Positions 52,128 to 61,200 are shown, counted from the first letter of the stretch. The stretch is 64,000 nt of DNA from Mycobacterium sp. SMC-8 (GCF_025263565.1 NZ_CP079865.1:5084001-5148000); one strand, 5' to 3'. Notes: generated by a model not told the origin, from the letters alone. Program-made: numbers and translations.

Positions 52128-52813
52128 GCAGCGCCCTGTTGTATCCCGAGGTGGACCCGCCCGACCCCGCGGTGCTCGCCTTATTCGACGGCCTGCCCAC
52201 CGGCTGCGTCTCCGACGCGCGCGGACGCAGCGGGTGCGCCGTGGGATTGGTGCCGCTCTCTGGTGTCGATGACGCGACTCATGTCGTGGGTCCGGCCCAC
52301 ACCGTGCGATCCGAGCCCGGCGACAACGTTGTGGTGCACCGGGCCACCGATCTGGTCCGCCCCGGTGACATTCTGGTCGTCGACGCAGGCGGCGCGCTGG
52401 ACCGCGCCATCGCAGGCGGACTGCTGCTGCGTTACGCCGCGACCAAGGGCGCGAAGGCGGTGGTGATCGACGGCGTGATCCGCGATCTGCCCGAGTTGCG
52501 CGACATCGACCTGCCGGTATACGCCAAAGGGGTTTGCCCGCACGGCCCGTGGAAGGACGGTTCGGGTGAGATTCGTGGCCGGATCACGGTGGGCGGCAGT
52601 GTGATTCATCAGGGCGATCTGATCGTCGCCGACCGCGACGGCGTGGTGGTGGTGCCGGTCGCCGACGCCGACCACATTGCGGCCGAGGCCCGCGCCATCG
52701 CCGCTCGCGAGGAGTCCTTCACCCGCGACATCGACAACGGCCACTGGGTACGCCCCTGGGCCGACAAGCTTCACCTCGTTCCCGCCACTGACGCCGAAAG
52801 GATCGACGCATGA
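52124..52813 (+). CDS. RraA-family protein (aldolase/decarboxylase-like)
   Basis: A 229-residue protein with the RraA/HMG-aldolase pattern: PTGCVSDARGR, ILVVDAGGALDRAIAGGLLL, GAKAVVIDGVIRDLPELR (the G-x-R-D metal and substrate motif), YAKGVCPHGPWKDGSGE and GDLIVADRDGVVVVP. Members of this fold act on 4-hydroxy-4-methyl-2-oxoglutarate or oxaloacetate-like acids, or inhibit RNase E. In a catabolic operon an enzymatic role is far more likely. It overlaps both neighbours by 4 bases. Confidence 0.85.
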   Translation: MSSALLYPEVDPPDPAVLALFDGLPTGCVSDARGRSGCAVGLVPLSGVDDATHVVGPAHTVRSEPGDNVVVHRATDLVRPGDILVVDAGGALDRAIAGGLLLRYAATKGAKAVVIDGVIRDLPELRDIDLPVYAKGVCPHGPWKDGSGEIRGRITVGGSVIHQGDLIVADRDGVVVVPVADADHIAAEARAIAAREESFTRDIDNGHWVRPWADKLHLVPATDAERIDA

Positions 52814-54264
52814 CCACATCCATCGCCGAGCGGATCAAGACGCCGGCCAACTTCATCGACAACCGACCATCACCGGCCACCACCACCCACGAGTGCCGCA
52901 ATCCCGCCGACCCTGACGACCTGGTAGGCCTGGTACCGGAAGCCACTGCCGCAGAGATTGATTCGGCCCTCAACGCCGCTGTGGCGGCCACGGGGCAGTG
53001 GCAGGCCACGCCCGCGCCCGTGCGGGGCGACCTGATCCGTGAGTGGATGGCCCTCATCGCCTCGCACGCCGAGGAGTTGGCGTCGTTGATGACCCGCGAG
53101 ATGGGCAAGCCGCTGGCCGAGTCGCGCGGCGAGCTGGGCCGTGCCCGCATGGAGGCCGAGTTCGCCGCCGCCGAAGGCACCCGGCTGTCCGGCGCCACCA
53201 TCCCCAGTCGCACCCCCGGTCAGCTGATCTACACCGAGCTCGAACCGCTGGGTGTGGTGGCCGCGATCACGCCGTGGAACTTCCCCGCCGTGGCGCCGTT
53301 GCGCAAACTCGCCCCTGCCCTGGTCACCGGTAACACCGTGGTACTCAAGCCGGCTCTGGAGACGTCACTGACGGCACTGGCCCTGGCCGATCTGGCGCGT
53401 GAGGCCGGTATCCCCGCGGGCGTGCTCAATGTCGTGTGCGGTCATGGCTCCACAGTGGGTGACGCGCTGGTCAACGACCGCCGCGTCGACGCCGTGTCGT
53501 TCACCGGATCCACCGCCGTCGGCCGGTCCGTGAACCTGGCCGTGGCCGCCCGCCTCGGGCAGGTGCAGCTCGAACTCGGCGGCAAGAACGCCGCATTCGT
53601 CGAATCCGCCGACGACCTCGACGCCGTGATCGGCCACATCACCTCTGCCGCGGTGCAGGCGGCCGGTCAGCGGTGCACGTCCATCAGCCGGGTCATCGTC
53701 GCCGACGCCATCGCCGACCGGTTCGTCGAGGCCGTCAGCACAGTGTGGGACGGCCTGGTGGTCGGCGATCCCACCGACCCCGCCACCCAGGTGGGCCCGC
53801 TGGTGAGCCGCAACCAGTACGAGCGGGTCAGCGGCTACGTCGATCTGGGACTGTCCGACGGTGCGGTGCGCACCTCGGCGGTCCGCCCCGTCCCCGACGG
53901 CCTCTACTATGCGCCGACGGTCCTGGACCAGGTGACTCCGCAGATGCGGGTGGCCCGCGAGGAGATCTTCGGTCCTGTGCTGACCGTGACCAGAGTCAGC
54001 CACGTCGACGAGGCCATCCACGTGGTCAATGACACTGATTTCGGTTTGGCCGCAGTCGTTTTCACGCGCGACATGTCGGTGGCGATGCGCTTCGCGCGGG
54101 AGGCCCGTGCCGGAATGGTGCACGTCAACCACGGGACGATCTCGCAACCGCACGTGCCGTTCGGAGGGGTGAAACAATCGGGGGTGGGCGCATTCTCGAT
54201 CGGCTACACCAGTGCGGCCGCGTTCACCCAGACCAAGACCGTCTACCTCGCCCCGGGCCTGTGA
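52810..54264 (+). CDS. NAD(P)-dependent aldehyde dehydrogenase
   Basis: A 484-residue ALDH. It has AAITPWNFPAVAPLRKLAP, the cofactor loop FTGSTAVGRSV, the general base LELGGKNAAF and the nucleophile QRCTSISRV, then EIFGPVLTV and the C-terminal FGGVKQSGVG. It resembles succinate-semialdehyde or aldopentose-type enzymes. It would oxidise the aldehyde made by the alcohol dehydrogenase two genes upstream. ATGA coupling with the RraA-like gene. Confidence 0.92.
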   Translation: MTTSIAERIKTPANFIDNRPSPATTTHECRNPADPDDLVGLVPEATAAEIDSALNAAVAATGQWQATPAPVRGDLIREWMALIASHAEELASLMTREMGKPLAESRGELGRARMEAEFAAAEGTRLSGATIPSRTPGQLIYTELEPLGVVAAITPWNFPAVAPLRKLAPALVTGNTVVLKPALETSLTALALADLAREAGIPAGVLNVVCGHGSTVGDALVNDRRVDAVSFTGSTAVGRSVNLAVAARLGQVQLELGGKNAAFVESADDLDAVIGHITSAAVQAAGQRCTSISRVIVADAIADRFVEAVSTVWDGLVVGDPTDPATQVGPLVSRNQYERVSGYVDLGLSDGAVRTSAVRPVPDGLYYAPTVLDQVTPQMRVAREEIFGPVLTVTRVSHVDEAIHVVNDTDFGLAAVVFTRDMSVAMRFAREARAGMVHVNHGTISQPHVPFGGVKQSGVGAFSIGYTSAAAFTQTKTVYLAPGL

Positions 54265-54302
54265 CGACGCGACCGGGCGGTCCTCCCAACAAAGGACAAG
54301 CC

Positions 54303-55760
54303 ATGTCCCACACGGACACCACCTACGCGCCCGAACCACCGTCGAAGTTCCTGCCGCCGATGCCCTACAAGGACATCCCGGAGGCGCCCAAGCTGAAAAA
54401 GGTCATCGGACCGTCGATCATCATGACGGCGCTGGCCGTCAGTTCCGGCGAATACATCCTGTGGCCGTACATCACCTCCAAGGTCGGTCTGGTGATGCTG
54501 TGGGCAGCCATCGTGGGCGTCACCGTCCAGTACTTCCTCAACATGGAAATCGAGCGGTGGACGCTGGCCACCGGCGAGACGGCAATCGCCGGATTCGTCC
54601 GATTGTGGAAACCGTGGGGCGCCATCATGGCGGTCTGCGCGTTCATCTGTATCGTCTGGCCGGGCTGGGCCACCAGTGGTGCGGCCACCCTGGGTTTCGC
54701 CCTCGGTTATGAAGGCCGGACCGCCTCCTGGGTGGCGGTGATAGCGCTCATAGCCATGGCCATCACGTTGACCCTCTCCCCTGTCGTCTACAACACGGTG
54801 GAAAAGATCGAGACCTTCAAGGTGGTCGCGGTTGTCGCTTTTCTCATCGTCGCACTCACCACAGCCATCGGACCGCAGGCCTGGGGTGACCTGCACACTG
54901 CGGTCAGCGGTATCGGCACCGGCCTCGGCGCCATCCCGGAGGGTCTCAGCCCGGCCGTGGTGCTCGGCGCCATCGCCTTCGCCGGTGCGGGTGCGTTGTC
55001 GAATCTGGCGCAAAGCAACTGGATTCGAGACAAGGGCTTCGGCATGGGAGCCCACATCCCGCGTGTGGTCTCGCCGGTCACCGGTGAGGACGTGGCCGCG
55101 ACGGCCACCGGCAGCATGGTCCGCCAGGACGAGGAAAACCTGCGCCGCTTCCGTAGCTGGTGGCGAGTAGCCAACGTCGAACAGCTGATCTCGTTCTGGC
55201 TGTTGACAATCCTGTCCATCTTCGTTCTGTCGATGGTCGCCTACCAGACGGTGTTCAACCGCGAGGTCCCCGGGTCGGGCGATCTGGTCTTTATCCAGGG
55301 CATGGGTGAGGCGCTCAAGGAAACCGTCGGCGGCTGGTTCGGCACCCTGTTCTGGGTGGTTGGGGGCGGCGGGCTGCTGCTGACGGCCCTGGCCAACGTT
55401 GACTACCCCTGCCGCATCGTCGCCGACGTGCTGAAAACCGTGTACCTGAAAGACAACCCGCGGTGGTCAGAAAGCAAGATCTACGCGCTGTCCGTGTGGA
55501 TCCTGGTGACCTGCGGATGCACGATCATCCTGGCGGGCTTCAACCAGCCGCTGGTGCTGTTGGTGGTCTCGGCCGCACTGAGCGGTGTGGTCATGTTCGT
55601 CTACACCATCCTGGTCATGGTGCTGAACCGGCGCGCGCTGCCGGTACCCATTCGGCTCGGCGGATTCCGGCTCGGCGTGATGATCTTCGCGGCTTGTTTC
55701 TACGGATATTTCTCCCTGCGCCTGGTCACTTACTACGGCGGCCAACTGTTCGGACTCTAG
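54303..55760 (+). CDS. Nramp-family-like transporter lacking canonical metal motifs
   Basis: A 485-residue protein with about 11-12 membrane helices of the Nramp/SLC11 fold (COG1914-like). In true metal transporters helix 1 has DPGN and helix 6 has MPH. Here helix 1 reads GPSIIMTALAVSSGEYILWP and helix 6 reads AIAFAGAGALSNLAQSNWIR. The metal-coordinating residues are thus replaced, and the gene sits in a catabolic operon, so an organic substrate is more likely than Mn or Fe. ATG 54303 with AAAGGAC upstream. It is followed by a 29-residue membrane peptide gene. Confidence 0.8.
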   Translation: MSHTDTTYAPEPPSKFLPPMPYKDIPEAPKLKKVIGPSIIMTALAVSSGEYILWPYITSKVGLVMLWAAIVGVTVQYFLNMEIERWTLATGETAIAGFVRLWKPWGAIMAVCAFICIVWPGWATSGAATLGFALGYEGRTASWVAVIALIAMAITLTLSPVVYNTVEKIETFKVVAVVAFLIVALTTAIGPQAWGDLHTAVSGIGTGLGAIPEGLSPAVVLGAIAFAGAGALSNLAQSNWIRDKGFGMGAHIPRVVSPVTGEDVAATATGSMVRQDEENLRRFRSWWRVANVEQLISFWLLTILSIFVLSMVAYQTVFNREVPGSGDLVFIQGMGEALKETVGGWFGTLFWVVGGGGLLLTALANVDYPCRIVADVLKTVYLKDNPRWSESKIYALSVWILVTCGCTIILAGFNQPLVLLVVSAALSGVVMFVYTILVMVLNRRALPVPIRLGGFRLGVMIFAACFYGYFSLRLVTYYGGQLFGL

Positions 55761-55771
55761 GAGGAACCGAC

Positions 55772-55861
55772 ATGATCAAACACCTGCTCGCCAACTTCAC
55801 CGTCTTCGCCGTCATGTTCGCCGGCCTGCTGGGCATCGCCGGACTGGTCGATCTGCTGTGA
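55772..55861 (+). CDS. 29-residue single-helix membrane peptide
   Basis: The frame MIKHLLANFTVFAVMFAGLL plus GIAGLVDLL follows a perfect AGGAGG site 7 bases before its ATG, 11 bases after the transporter stop. Its stop overlaps the GTG of the next gene (GTGA). It is one hydrophobic helix with a positive N-terminus. The strong ribosome site and tight packing in the operon argue that it is translated. It may be an accessory subunit of the preceding transporter, as KdpF-like peptides are for other transporters. No homologue is recognised. Confidence 0.7.
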   Translation: MIKHLLANFTVFAVMFAGLLGIAGLVDLL

Positions 55862-56814
55862 CGGCACCGCACGTCTTCGTGTCACGCCATCTGGGGGACC
55901 CCGCGATGGCCCGCCTGGCCGAAGGCCGGTTGCCGGTGCTGATCGGACCAGGCCCCCAGGCCACCCGGCCGCAGGTACTCGACGCGGTGTCGGGCGCCGC
56001 AGCCGCGGTGACACTGCTGACCGACTCGGTGGATTCGGAGTTCTTCGACTCCGCCGGGCCGCAGCTTCAAGTGGTGGCCAACCTGGCCGTCGGTTTTGAC
56101 AACGTGGATCTGGCCGAGGCGGCCGCGCGCTCGGTGATCGTGACCAACACCCCCGACGTGCTCACCGAGTCCACCGCGGACCTGACGATGGGACTGCTGC
56201 TGGCCGTCGAACGCAGGATCGTCGAAGCAGATGCGTTTCTGCGTAGCGGACAACCGTGGCGCTGGGAACCGCGGTGGATGCTGGGCCGTGATCTCGCTGG
56301 CCTGCAACTCGGCGTCGTGGGTTACGGCCGCATCGGGCAGGCGGTCGCCCGCAGGGCAACGGCGTTCGGTATGAACGTCGTTGCACTGGAGGGCAAGTCA
56401 GCGGCTGCCGCGGGTGTCGCGACGATGGAACTGGATCAGCTGCTGGCTACATCGGATGTGGTCAGTCTGCACTGCCCGCTGACGCCCCAGACGCATCACC
56501 TGATCGGCGGCAGCGAACTGCGCGCCATGAAACGGGGTGCGGTGCTGATCAACACCTCTCGGGGTCCGTTGGTCGACGAGGCCGCGCTGGTCACAGCGCT
56601 GTCGGAGGGGCGCATCGCCGGCGCTGGGCTGGACGTGTACGAGTACGAGCCGGCCGTGACCGACGGACTGACCGCACTGCCCAACACGGTGCTGACGCCG
56701 CACCTCGGCAGTGCCGGTGTGCAGACACGCGACGCCATGGCGTTGCTGGCGGCGGACAACGTGCTGGCCGTGCTGGCCGGTAAGGCGCCGTTGACCCAGG
56801 TGACGGCGACATGA
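55858..56814 (+). CDS. D-isomer-specific 2-hydroxyacid dehydrogenase (glyoxylate/hydroxypyruvate reductase-like)
   Basis: A 318-residue NAD(P)H enzyme, GTG start. The N-terminal part is TAPHVFVSRHLGDPAMARL. The cofactor loop is LGVVGYGRIGQAVARRA. The catalytic Arg is in FGFDNVDL-type position (VAVGFDNVDLAEAA precedes it) and INTSRGPLVDEAAL. The His is in LTPHLGSAG. Such enzymes reduce glyoxylate or hydroxypyruvate, or oxidise 2-hydroxyacids. Coupled by 4 bases to the membrane peptide gene. Confidence 0.9.
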   Translation: MTAPHVFVSRHLGDPAMARLAEGRLPVLIGPGPQATRPQVLDAVSGAAAAVTLLTDSVDSEFFDSAGPQLQVVANLAVGFDNVDLAEAAARSVIVTNTPDVLTESTADLTMGLLLAVERRIVEADAFLRSGQPWRWEPRWMLGRDLAGLQLGVVGYGRIGQAVARRATAFGMNVVALEGKSAAAAGVATMELDQLLATSDVVSLHCPLTPQTHHLIGGSELRAMKRGAVLINTSRGPLVDEAALVTALSEGRIAGAGLDVYEYEPAVTDGLTALPNTVLTPHLGSAGVQTRDAMALLAADNVLAVLAGKAPLTQVTAT

Positions 56815-56898
56815 GCCGCGCGCCGGGTGACCATCGCGTCGGTCGCGGCACGACGTTAGTCTCAATCCAGCTCACAGTATTGACGAGAGGCGGAATCG

Positions 56899-57663
56899 GT
56901 GGTCGGTCAGGACGGCACAGTCCGCTCGGTGGATCGGGTCATCTCGTTGTTCGAGCTCCTGGGCGAACGCAAGACCCCGCTGCGCCTGATGGAGATCGCA
57001 CAGGCCCTCGACATCCCCAAGAGCACCGCACACGGCCTGCTCCAGACGCTGGTGGCCAGAGGGTTGGTGGTCAAAGACGAGACCACTCAGCGCTACCGGA
57101 TGGGCATGCGTCTGTTTGCGCTGGCTGCAACGGCTTTGGAGGTGGGCGAACTCCGCGAACTGGCCCGTCCCATCATGGAGGAGCTGTCCCGACAGACGCA
57201 ATCGACCTGCAACCTGGCGGTGCTCGACGGACACGACGTGATGTACCTCGAGAAGGTCGAGGACCCGAGCAGCCCGGTGAGGGTGATCACGCACGTCGGA
57301 ACCAGGCTGCCCGCGCATGCGACATCACTGGGGAAGGCACTGGTGGCCGGGCTTCCGGCGGCGTATCGCAGCCAGTGGCTGGCCGAGCACGATTTCGTGG
57401 CCGTCACGACCGACACCATCACCGATGCTGCGGCTTTCGAAGCTGCCATGGACGAGGCCAACCGCACCGGGTGGGCCACCGATCGCCACGAGTTCCATCC
57501 GGCGATCTGGGGTGTCGCGGCCCCGATCCTCAACGCCAAGGGCGAACCGGTCGCTGCACTGAGTCTGACCAATCTCGATCCCAACGCCGACCTGGCCGAA
57601 CTCGGCGCCCAGGTTCGCACTGCGGCACAAGGAATTTCGGCAGCGCTCCATCCGACCGGCTAG
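56899..57663 (+). CDS. IclR-family transcriptional regulator 1
   Basis: A 254-residue regulator, GTG start. The N-terminal winged helix has LRLMEIAQALDIPKSTAHGL and LQTLVARGLV. The C-terminal effector domain has SRQTQSTCNLAVLDGHDVMYLEK, then VGTRLPAHATSLGKALVAGL and GVAAPILNAKGEPVAALSL. It lies within the catabolic operon, 84 bases after the hydroxyacid dehydrogenase. It probably controls this operon in response to a pathway acid. Confidence 0.92.
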   Translation: MVGQDGTVRSVDRVISLFELLGERKTPLRLMEIAQALDIPKSTAHGLLQTLVARGLVVKDETTQRYRMGMRLFALAATALEVGELRELARPIMEELSRQTQSTCNLAVLDGHDVMYLEKVEDPSSPVRVITHVGTRLPAHATSLGKALVAGLPAAYRSQWLAEHDFVAVTTDTITDAAAFEAAMDEANRTGWATDRHEFHPAIWGVAAPILNAKGEPVAALSLTNLDPNADLAELGAQVRTAAQGISAALHPTG

Positions 57664-57706
57664 TTCGACGGGACGCTGCCTCCGCACATATTCGATGGAA
57701 GAGGCA

Positions 57707-58876
57707 ATGACGTCCCCAGAACCAACGCAACCCCTGTCCGGGCTTGTCGTCCTGGATCTCAGCCACCTGGCCGCGGGACCGTGGTGCACGATGGTGCTCG
57801 CCGATCTGGGCGCCGACGTCATCAAGGTGGAACGACCACCGAAGGGCGACATGTCCCGCGATGCCGGGGCGGTGTACGCCGGTGAGCGCAGCGCGGTGTT
57901 CTTGGCGCTCAACCGCAACAAGCGCAGCATCGCGCTCGACCTGAAATCCGACGAGGGACGGGCGGCACTGCACCGGCTGGCCGCCCGCGCCGACGTCGTG
58001 GTCGAGAACCTGCGCCCGGGCAAGGCCGATGAACTCGGTGCCGGATACGACACCCTCTCGGCGATCAACCCGCGACTGGTGTACGCCTCCATCTCCGCGT
58101 TCGGCGAGTCCGGTCCCGGCTTGGAGCTGCCCGGCAACGACCCGATCATCCAGGCGATGTCGGGCGCCATGGCCATCACGGGCGCCGAGAACGGGCCGCC
58201 CGCACGCCAGGGAGTCAGTGTCCCGGACTTCGGGGCCGGCATGATGGCCGGTTACGCCATCATGGCGGCCCTGCACGGCCGGGAACGCACCGGCCGGGGC
58301 TGCCGGGTCTCGCTGAACCTGCTCGATGTCGAGGTCTTCGCGCTGGGGCCCCGCGCTCAGGAGTACCTGATCAACGGCGAGGAACAACCCCGCCTGGGCA
58401 GCGCGCACCCGCAGTTCGCGCCGTACCAGGCCTTCGAGTGCGCCGACGGCAAGTGGTTCTACCTCTCGGTCATCAACGACAAGTTCTGGCGCCTGCTGTG
58501 CACCGCACTGGAGCGCGACGATCTGGCCGAGGACAGCCGGTTCGTCACCAATCGTGACCGGGTGGCCAACCGCCCGGAGTTGATCGCCGTCCTCAATCCC
58601 CTGTTCGCCGCCGCCGACCGCGACCTGTGGCTCGAGCGGCTACAGCGCGCCGGAGTGCCCGTGGGGCCGGTGAACTCACTGGGCGAGGCACTCACCGACC
58701 CCCAGGTGGTGCACAACCAACTGATCAGCACACTTGCGGCCGGCCCCGACGGGCCCGCGGTGCCGACCGTGGGTCTGCCGATGCGATTCGACGGAGAACG
58801 GCCGGACGTCCGACGCACCGCGCCCGCACTCGGTCAACACAACGAAGAAATCCTGACCTGGCTGGAGGAGTCGTAG
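57707..58876 (+). CDS. Family III (CaiB/BaiF) CoA-transferase 1
   Basis: A 389-residue enzyme. ATG 57707 follows a GGAAGAGG site; an ATG four codons upstream is possible. Motifs are LVVLDLSHLAAGPWCTMVLA, DLGADVIKVERP, LNRNKRSIALDLKS, VVVENLRPG, and the catalytic Asp in VSVPDFGAGM. A Q-x-F loop (APYQAFECADGKW) is present. Such enzymes move CoA between carboxylic acids. Followed two bases later by the GH88-like gene. Confidence 0.9.
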   Translation: MTSPEPTQPLSGLVVLDLSHLAAGPWCTMVLADLGADVIKVERPPKGDMSRDAGAVYAGERSAVFLALNRNKRSIALDLKSDEGRAALHRLAARADVVVENLRPGKADELGAGYDTLSAINPRLVYASISAFGESGPGLELPGNDPIIQAMSGAMAITGAENGPPARQGVSVPDFGAGMMAGYAIMAALHGRERTGRGCRVSLNLLDVEVFALGPRAQEYLINGEEQPRLGSAHPQFAPYQAFECADGKWFYLSVINDKFWRLLCTALERDDLAEDSRFVTNRDRVANRPELIAVLNPLFAAADRDLWLERLQRAGVPVGPVNSLGEALTDPQVVHNQLISTLAAGPDGPAVPTVGLPMRFDGERPDVRRTAPALGQHNEEILTWLEES

Positions 58877-58878
58877 AG

Positions 58879-60051
58879 ATGACCACCCTGGTAACCCCGC
58901 AAACCGCCGCCGAACTCGCACTGGCCGCCGCGCGCCGAGGTGCCGAGCCGGTGCTCGACATGTTGCGCGAGCCGGGTGCGGTCCCCCGGTTCACCTACGA
59001 CACCGGAGGCTATCTGCGCCAGTCGGAGTATCTGCCCGACACCTGGCGGGAGTTCCAGTGGACCGGTTTCCTGGCCGGCCGGTTGTGGTTGCTCGCCGAC
59101 CATTTCGGCGATGACGAGATACGTTCGGCGGCCTCGACGCTCGCGAACATCGTGGGGCGGACGCTGTCGGAGCGGCCGCCGCGCTTCTCCGCAGCAGGCA
59201 GCGACCTGTTCTACGCGGTGTGTCTGGGCGCCCGCCTGACCGGGGACTCGCAGCTGGCCGAACTGGGGCTGCGGGCGGTGCGCCAGTACGCACGCAACTT
59301 CGACGAGCATTTCGGGGTTTTCCTGCAGGTTGCCGGCGTCAATCGTGCGGTCATCGACACCGGACTGAACCTGTTGCCGTTCTACTGGGCCTACCCGCAG
59401 GATCCTGAGGTCACCGAGTACGCGCTGCGACACACCCGGCGACTACTCGACTGCGGCATCATCCGCGAGGACGGATCAACCTACCAGGCAATAGAATTCG
59501 ATCTCGAGACGGCGACCGTGCGCAAGCGGTTCAACATGCAGGCGCTCAACGACACCACAACCTGGGCACGCGGTCAGTCCTGGGCCATGCACGGTCATGT
59601 CAATGCCTACGAGGCCACCGGCGATCAGCGGTTCCTGGACGTCGCCAGGGCGGCTTCGCGGTGGTACGTCGACCACCTACCCGCAGGACACGTGCCGTTC
59701 TATGACTTCGGCGACCCCGCCGCCCCGGACATCCCACAGGACTCCTGCAGCGCCTCCATCGCAGCCAACGCCTTGTTGCGGCTGGCCGAGCTGGATGCCG
59801 AGTCTGCGACGTGGGCACGGCAGGCCGGCCAAGACATCGCCGAGGCGCTGTTCACTCGCCATATGACCACGGGTGGGGTGGTGCTGCACAGCAGCTGGGG
59901 CCGACTGCCCGAGGACAAGGCCGGCGCCGGCTTCTCCCGCTTCCCGCAGGAGGACGTCATGCCCTACGGGAACTACTGGACGGTGGAAGCAGCGTGGCGG
60001 CTGTGCCACCCCGATTGGACCCCGTTGTCACTGGCCCCACTGTCGTCATGA
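58879..60051 (+). CDS. Glycoside hydrolase family 88-like (unsaturated glucuronyl hydrolase type)
   Basis: A 390-residue protein with the alpha/alpha-barrel pattern of GH88/GH105 enzymes: WREFQWTGFLAGRLWLLADH, AVIDTGLNLLPFYWA, DTTTWARGQSWAMHGHVNAY, PFYDFGDPAAPDIPQDSCSA and YGNYWTVEAAWRL. These enzymes hydrate 4,5-unsaturated uronic acids to open the ring. Finding one between two CoA-transferases and with no polysaccharide lyase nearby is unusual. No signal peptide, so cytoplasmic. Overlaps CoA-transferase 2 by 4 bases. Confidence 0.8.
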   Translation: MTTLVTPQTAAELALAAARRGAEPVLDMLREPGAVPRFTYDTGGYLRQSEYLPDTWREFQWTGFLAGRLWLLADHFGDDEIRSAASTLANIVGRTLSERPPRFSAAGSDLFYAVCLGARLTGDSQLAELGLRAVRQYARNFDEHFGVFLQVAGVNRAVIDTGLNLLPFYWAYPQDPEVTEYALRHTRRLLDCGIIREDGSTYQAIEFDLETATVRKRFNMQALNDTTTWARGQSWAMHGHVNAYEATGDQRFLDVARAASRWYVDHLPAGHVPFYDFGDPAAPDIPQDSCSASIAANALLRLAELDAESATWARQAGQDIAEALFTRHMTTGGVVLHSSWGRLPEDKAGAGFSRFPQEDVMPYGNYWTVEAAWRLCHPDWTPLSLAPLSS

Positions 60052-61052
60052 CGGCGCCACTGGCTGGTCTGCGGATCCTGGACTTCACCCACTTCGTGGC
60101 CGGGCCGTGGTGCACCATGCTGATGGCTGATCTGGGCGCCGACGTCATCAAGGTGGAACCGACGGGACGCGGCGAGATCAGCCGCTCCATGGGCAATGTG
60201 TATTCCGAGGAAGACAGTGCCATCTTTCTCGGGTTCAACCGGGGCAAGCGCAGCGTCGAACTCGATCTCAAAACCCCGCGAGGCCGAGAGATCGTCGCCC
60301 GGCTGGTGACGAACTGCGATGTCGTGATACACAACTTCCGGCCGGATGCTGCGACGCGGCTCGGCCTCGACGCCGAGACCGTGACGCGGCACAATCCAGC
60401 GTTAATCCATTGTGCGGTAAGCGCATTCGGGGAGTCGGGCCCGCTGTCCACTGCGCCGGGAAACGATCCGCTGATCCAGGGCATCAGCGGGGCGATGCTG
60501 GCCACCGATCCGGATCGCCCCGTCCGGCTCGGAGTCAGCCTGCCTGACTTCGCCGGCGGCATACTCGCCGGGATCGCGGTGCTCGCCGCCGTCCGGCGGC
60601 GCAGGCTTACCGGATCCGGAAGCGTGATCACGCTCAATCTCCTCGATGCGCAACTGTATGCACAGACCGACCTGATCGCCGGGGCGGATCACCACGCCGG
60701 CGGCCAGGTACTCCAGTGTCCGGACGGTGCGGTGTGGGTGGACGAGCCGTGCGCGCACAGCGGCCCATACCTGCCTGCAGATGGCGTCGAGTCGGTGCTG
60801 GCCGTCGCCGCCGCCCGCGGTGTCGCCGCCGTGCGCGTCGCCGGACTGGGCGACGTCCTGCCCGGCCCGACGGGACGACTACTCACCCTGACCAAGAACC
60901 GATCCCGCTCCACCACCCTGGTACGCACCCCATTGCACTTCGACCCCGCGGTGACCGAACCGGACCGGCATCCGCCGACGTTGGGTGAACACACCCGGGA
61001 GGTGTTGTCCGAGTTCGGGTTCAGCGAGTCGGAGATCGCCAGCTTGGGTTAA
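60048..61052 (+). CDS. Family III CoA-transferase 2, shortened
   Basis: A 334-residue homologue of the enzyme at 57707. N-terminal LRILDFTHFVAGPWCTMLMA, DLGADVIKVEPT, LGFNRGKRSVELDLKT and the catalytic Asp block VSLPDFAGGIL are kept. After NLLDAQLYAQTDLIAG it lacks about 55 residues found in the first enzyme, including the Q-x-F loop, and resumes with CPDGAVWVDEP. It may have changed specificity or be a partner subunit of the first enzyme. Last gene of the operon by spacing. Confidence 0.85.
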   Translation: MTAPLAGLRILDFTHFVAGPWCTMLMADLGADVIKVEPTGRGEISRSMGNVYSEEDSAIFLGFNRGKRSVELDLKTPRGREIVARLVTNCDVVIHNFRPDAATRLGLDAETVTRHNPALIHCAVSAFGESGPLSTAPGNDPLIQGISGAMLATDPDRPVRLGVSLPDFAGGILAGIAVLAAVRRRRLTGSGSVITLNLLDAQLYAQTDLIAGADHHAGGQVLQCPDGAVWVDEPCAHSGPYLPADGVESVLAVAAARGVAAVRVAGLGDVLPGPTGRLLTLTKNRSRSTTLVRTPLHFDPAVTEPDRHPPTLGEHTREVLSEFGFSESEIASLG

Positions 61053-61200
61053 GGGGTCTTGGCCACACCGGACGTGTGCAGGCCGACGCGCTTGCCCGAC
61101 AATTCGTCGACCAACGACTCCAGCACCGGACCGGCGACGGCGCCCAACTGGCGGTTCGCGACCTCGCCATGCCGAATCAACCTCGGACTCACCGCATTAT
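61053..61200 (-). pseudogene. IclR regulator remnant with internal 93-bp deletion
   Basis: The minus strand encodes PRLIRHGEVANRQLGAVAGP, VLESLVDELS, then GKRVGLHTSGVAKTP. This is nearly identical to an internal part of the IclR at 62844-63605, but 31 residues (ETATLAVL ... NNEV) are missing between VDELS and GKRVG. The deletion joins at a short CCGAC-like match and is in frame. Both ends of the gene are absent. It marks a duplication around the MFS gene. Confidence 0.85.

Noticed and set aside
59811..60047. Upstream extension of CoA-transferase 2
   Set aside because: It overlaps the GH88-like gene in another frame. ATG 60048 begins the family N-terminus.
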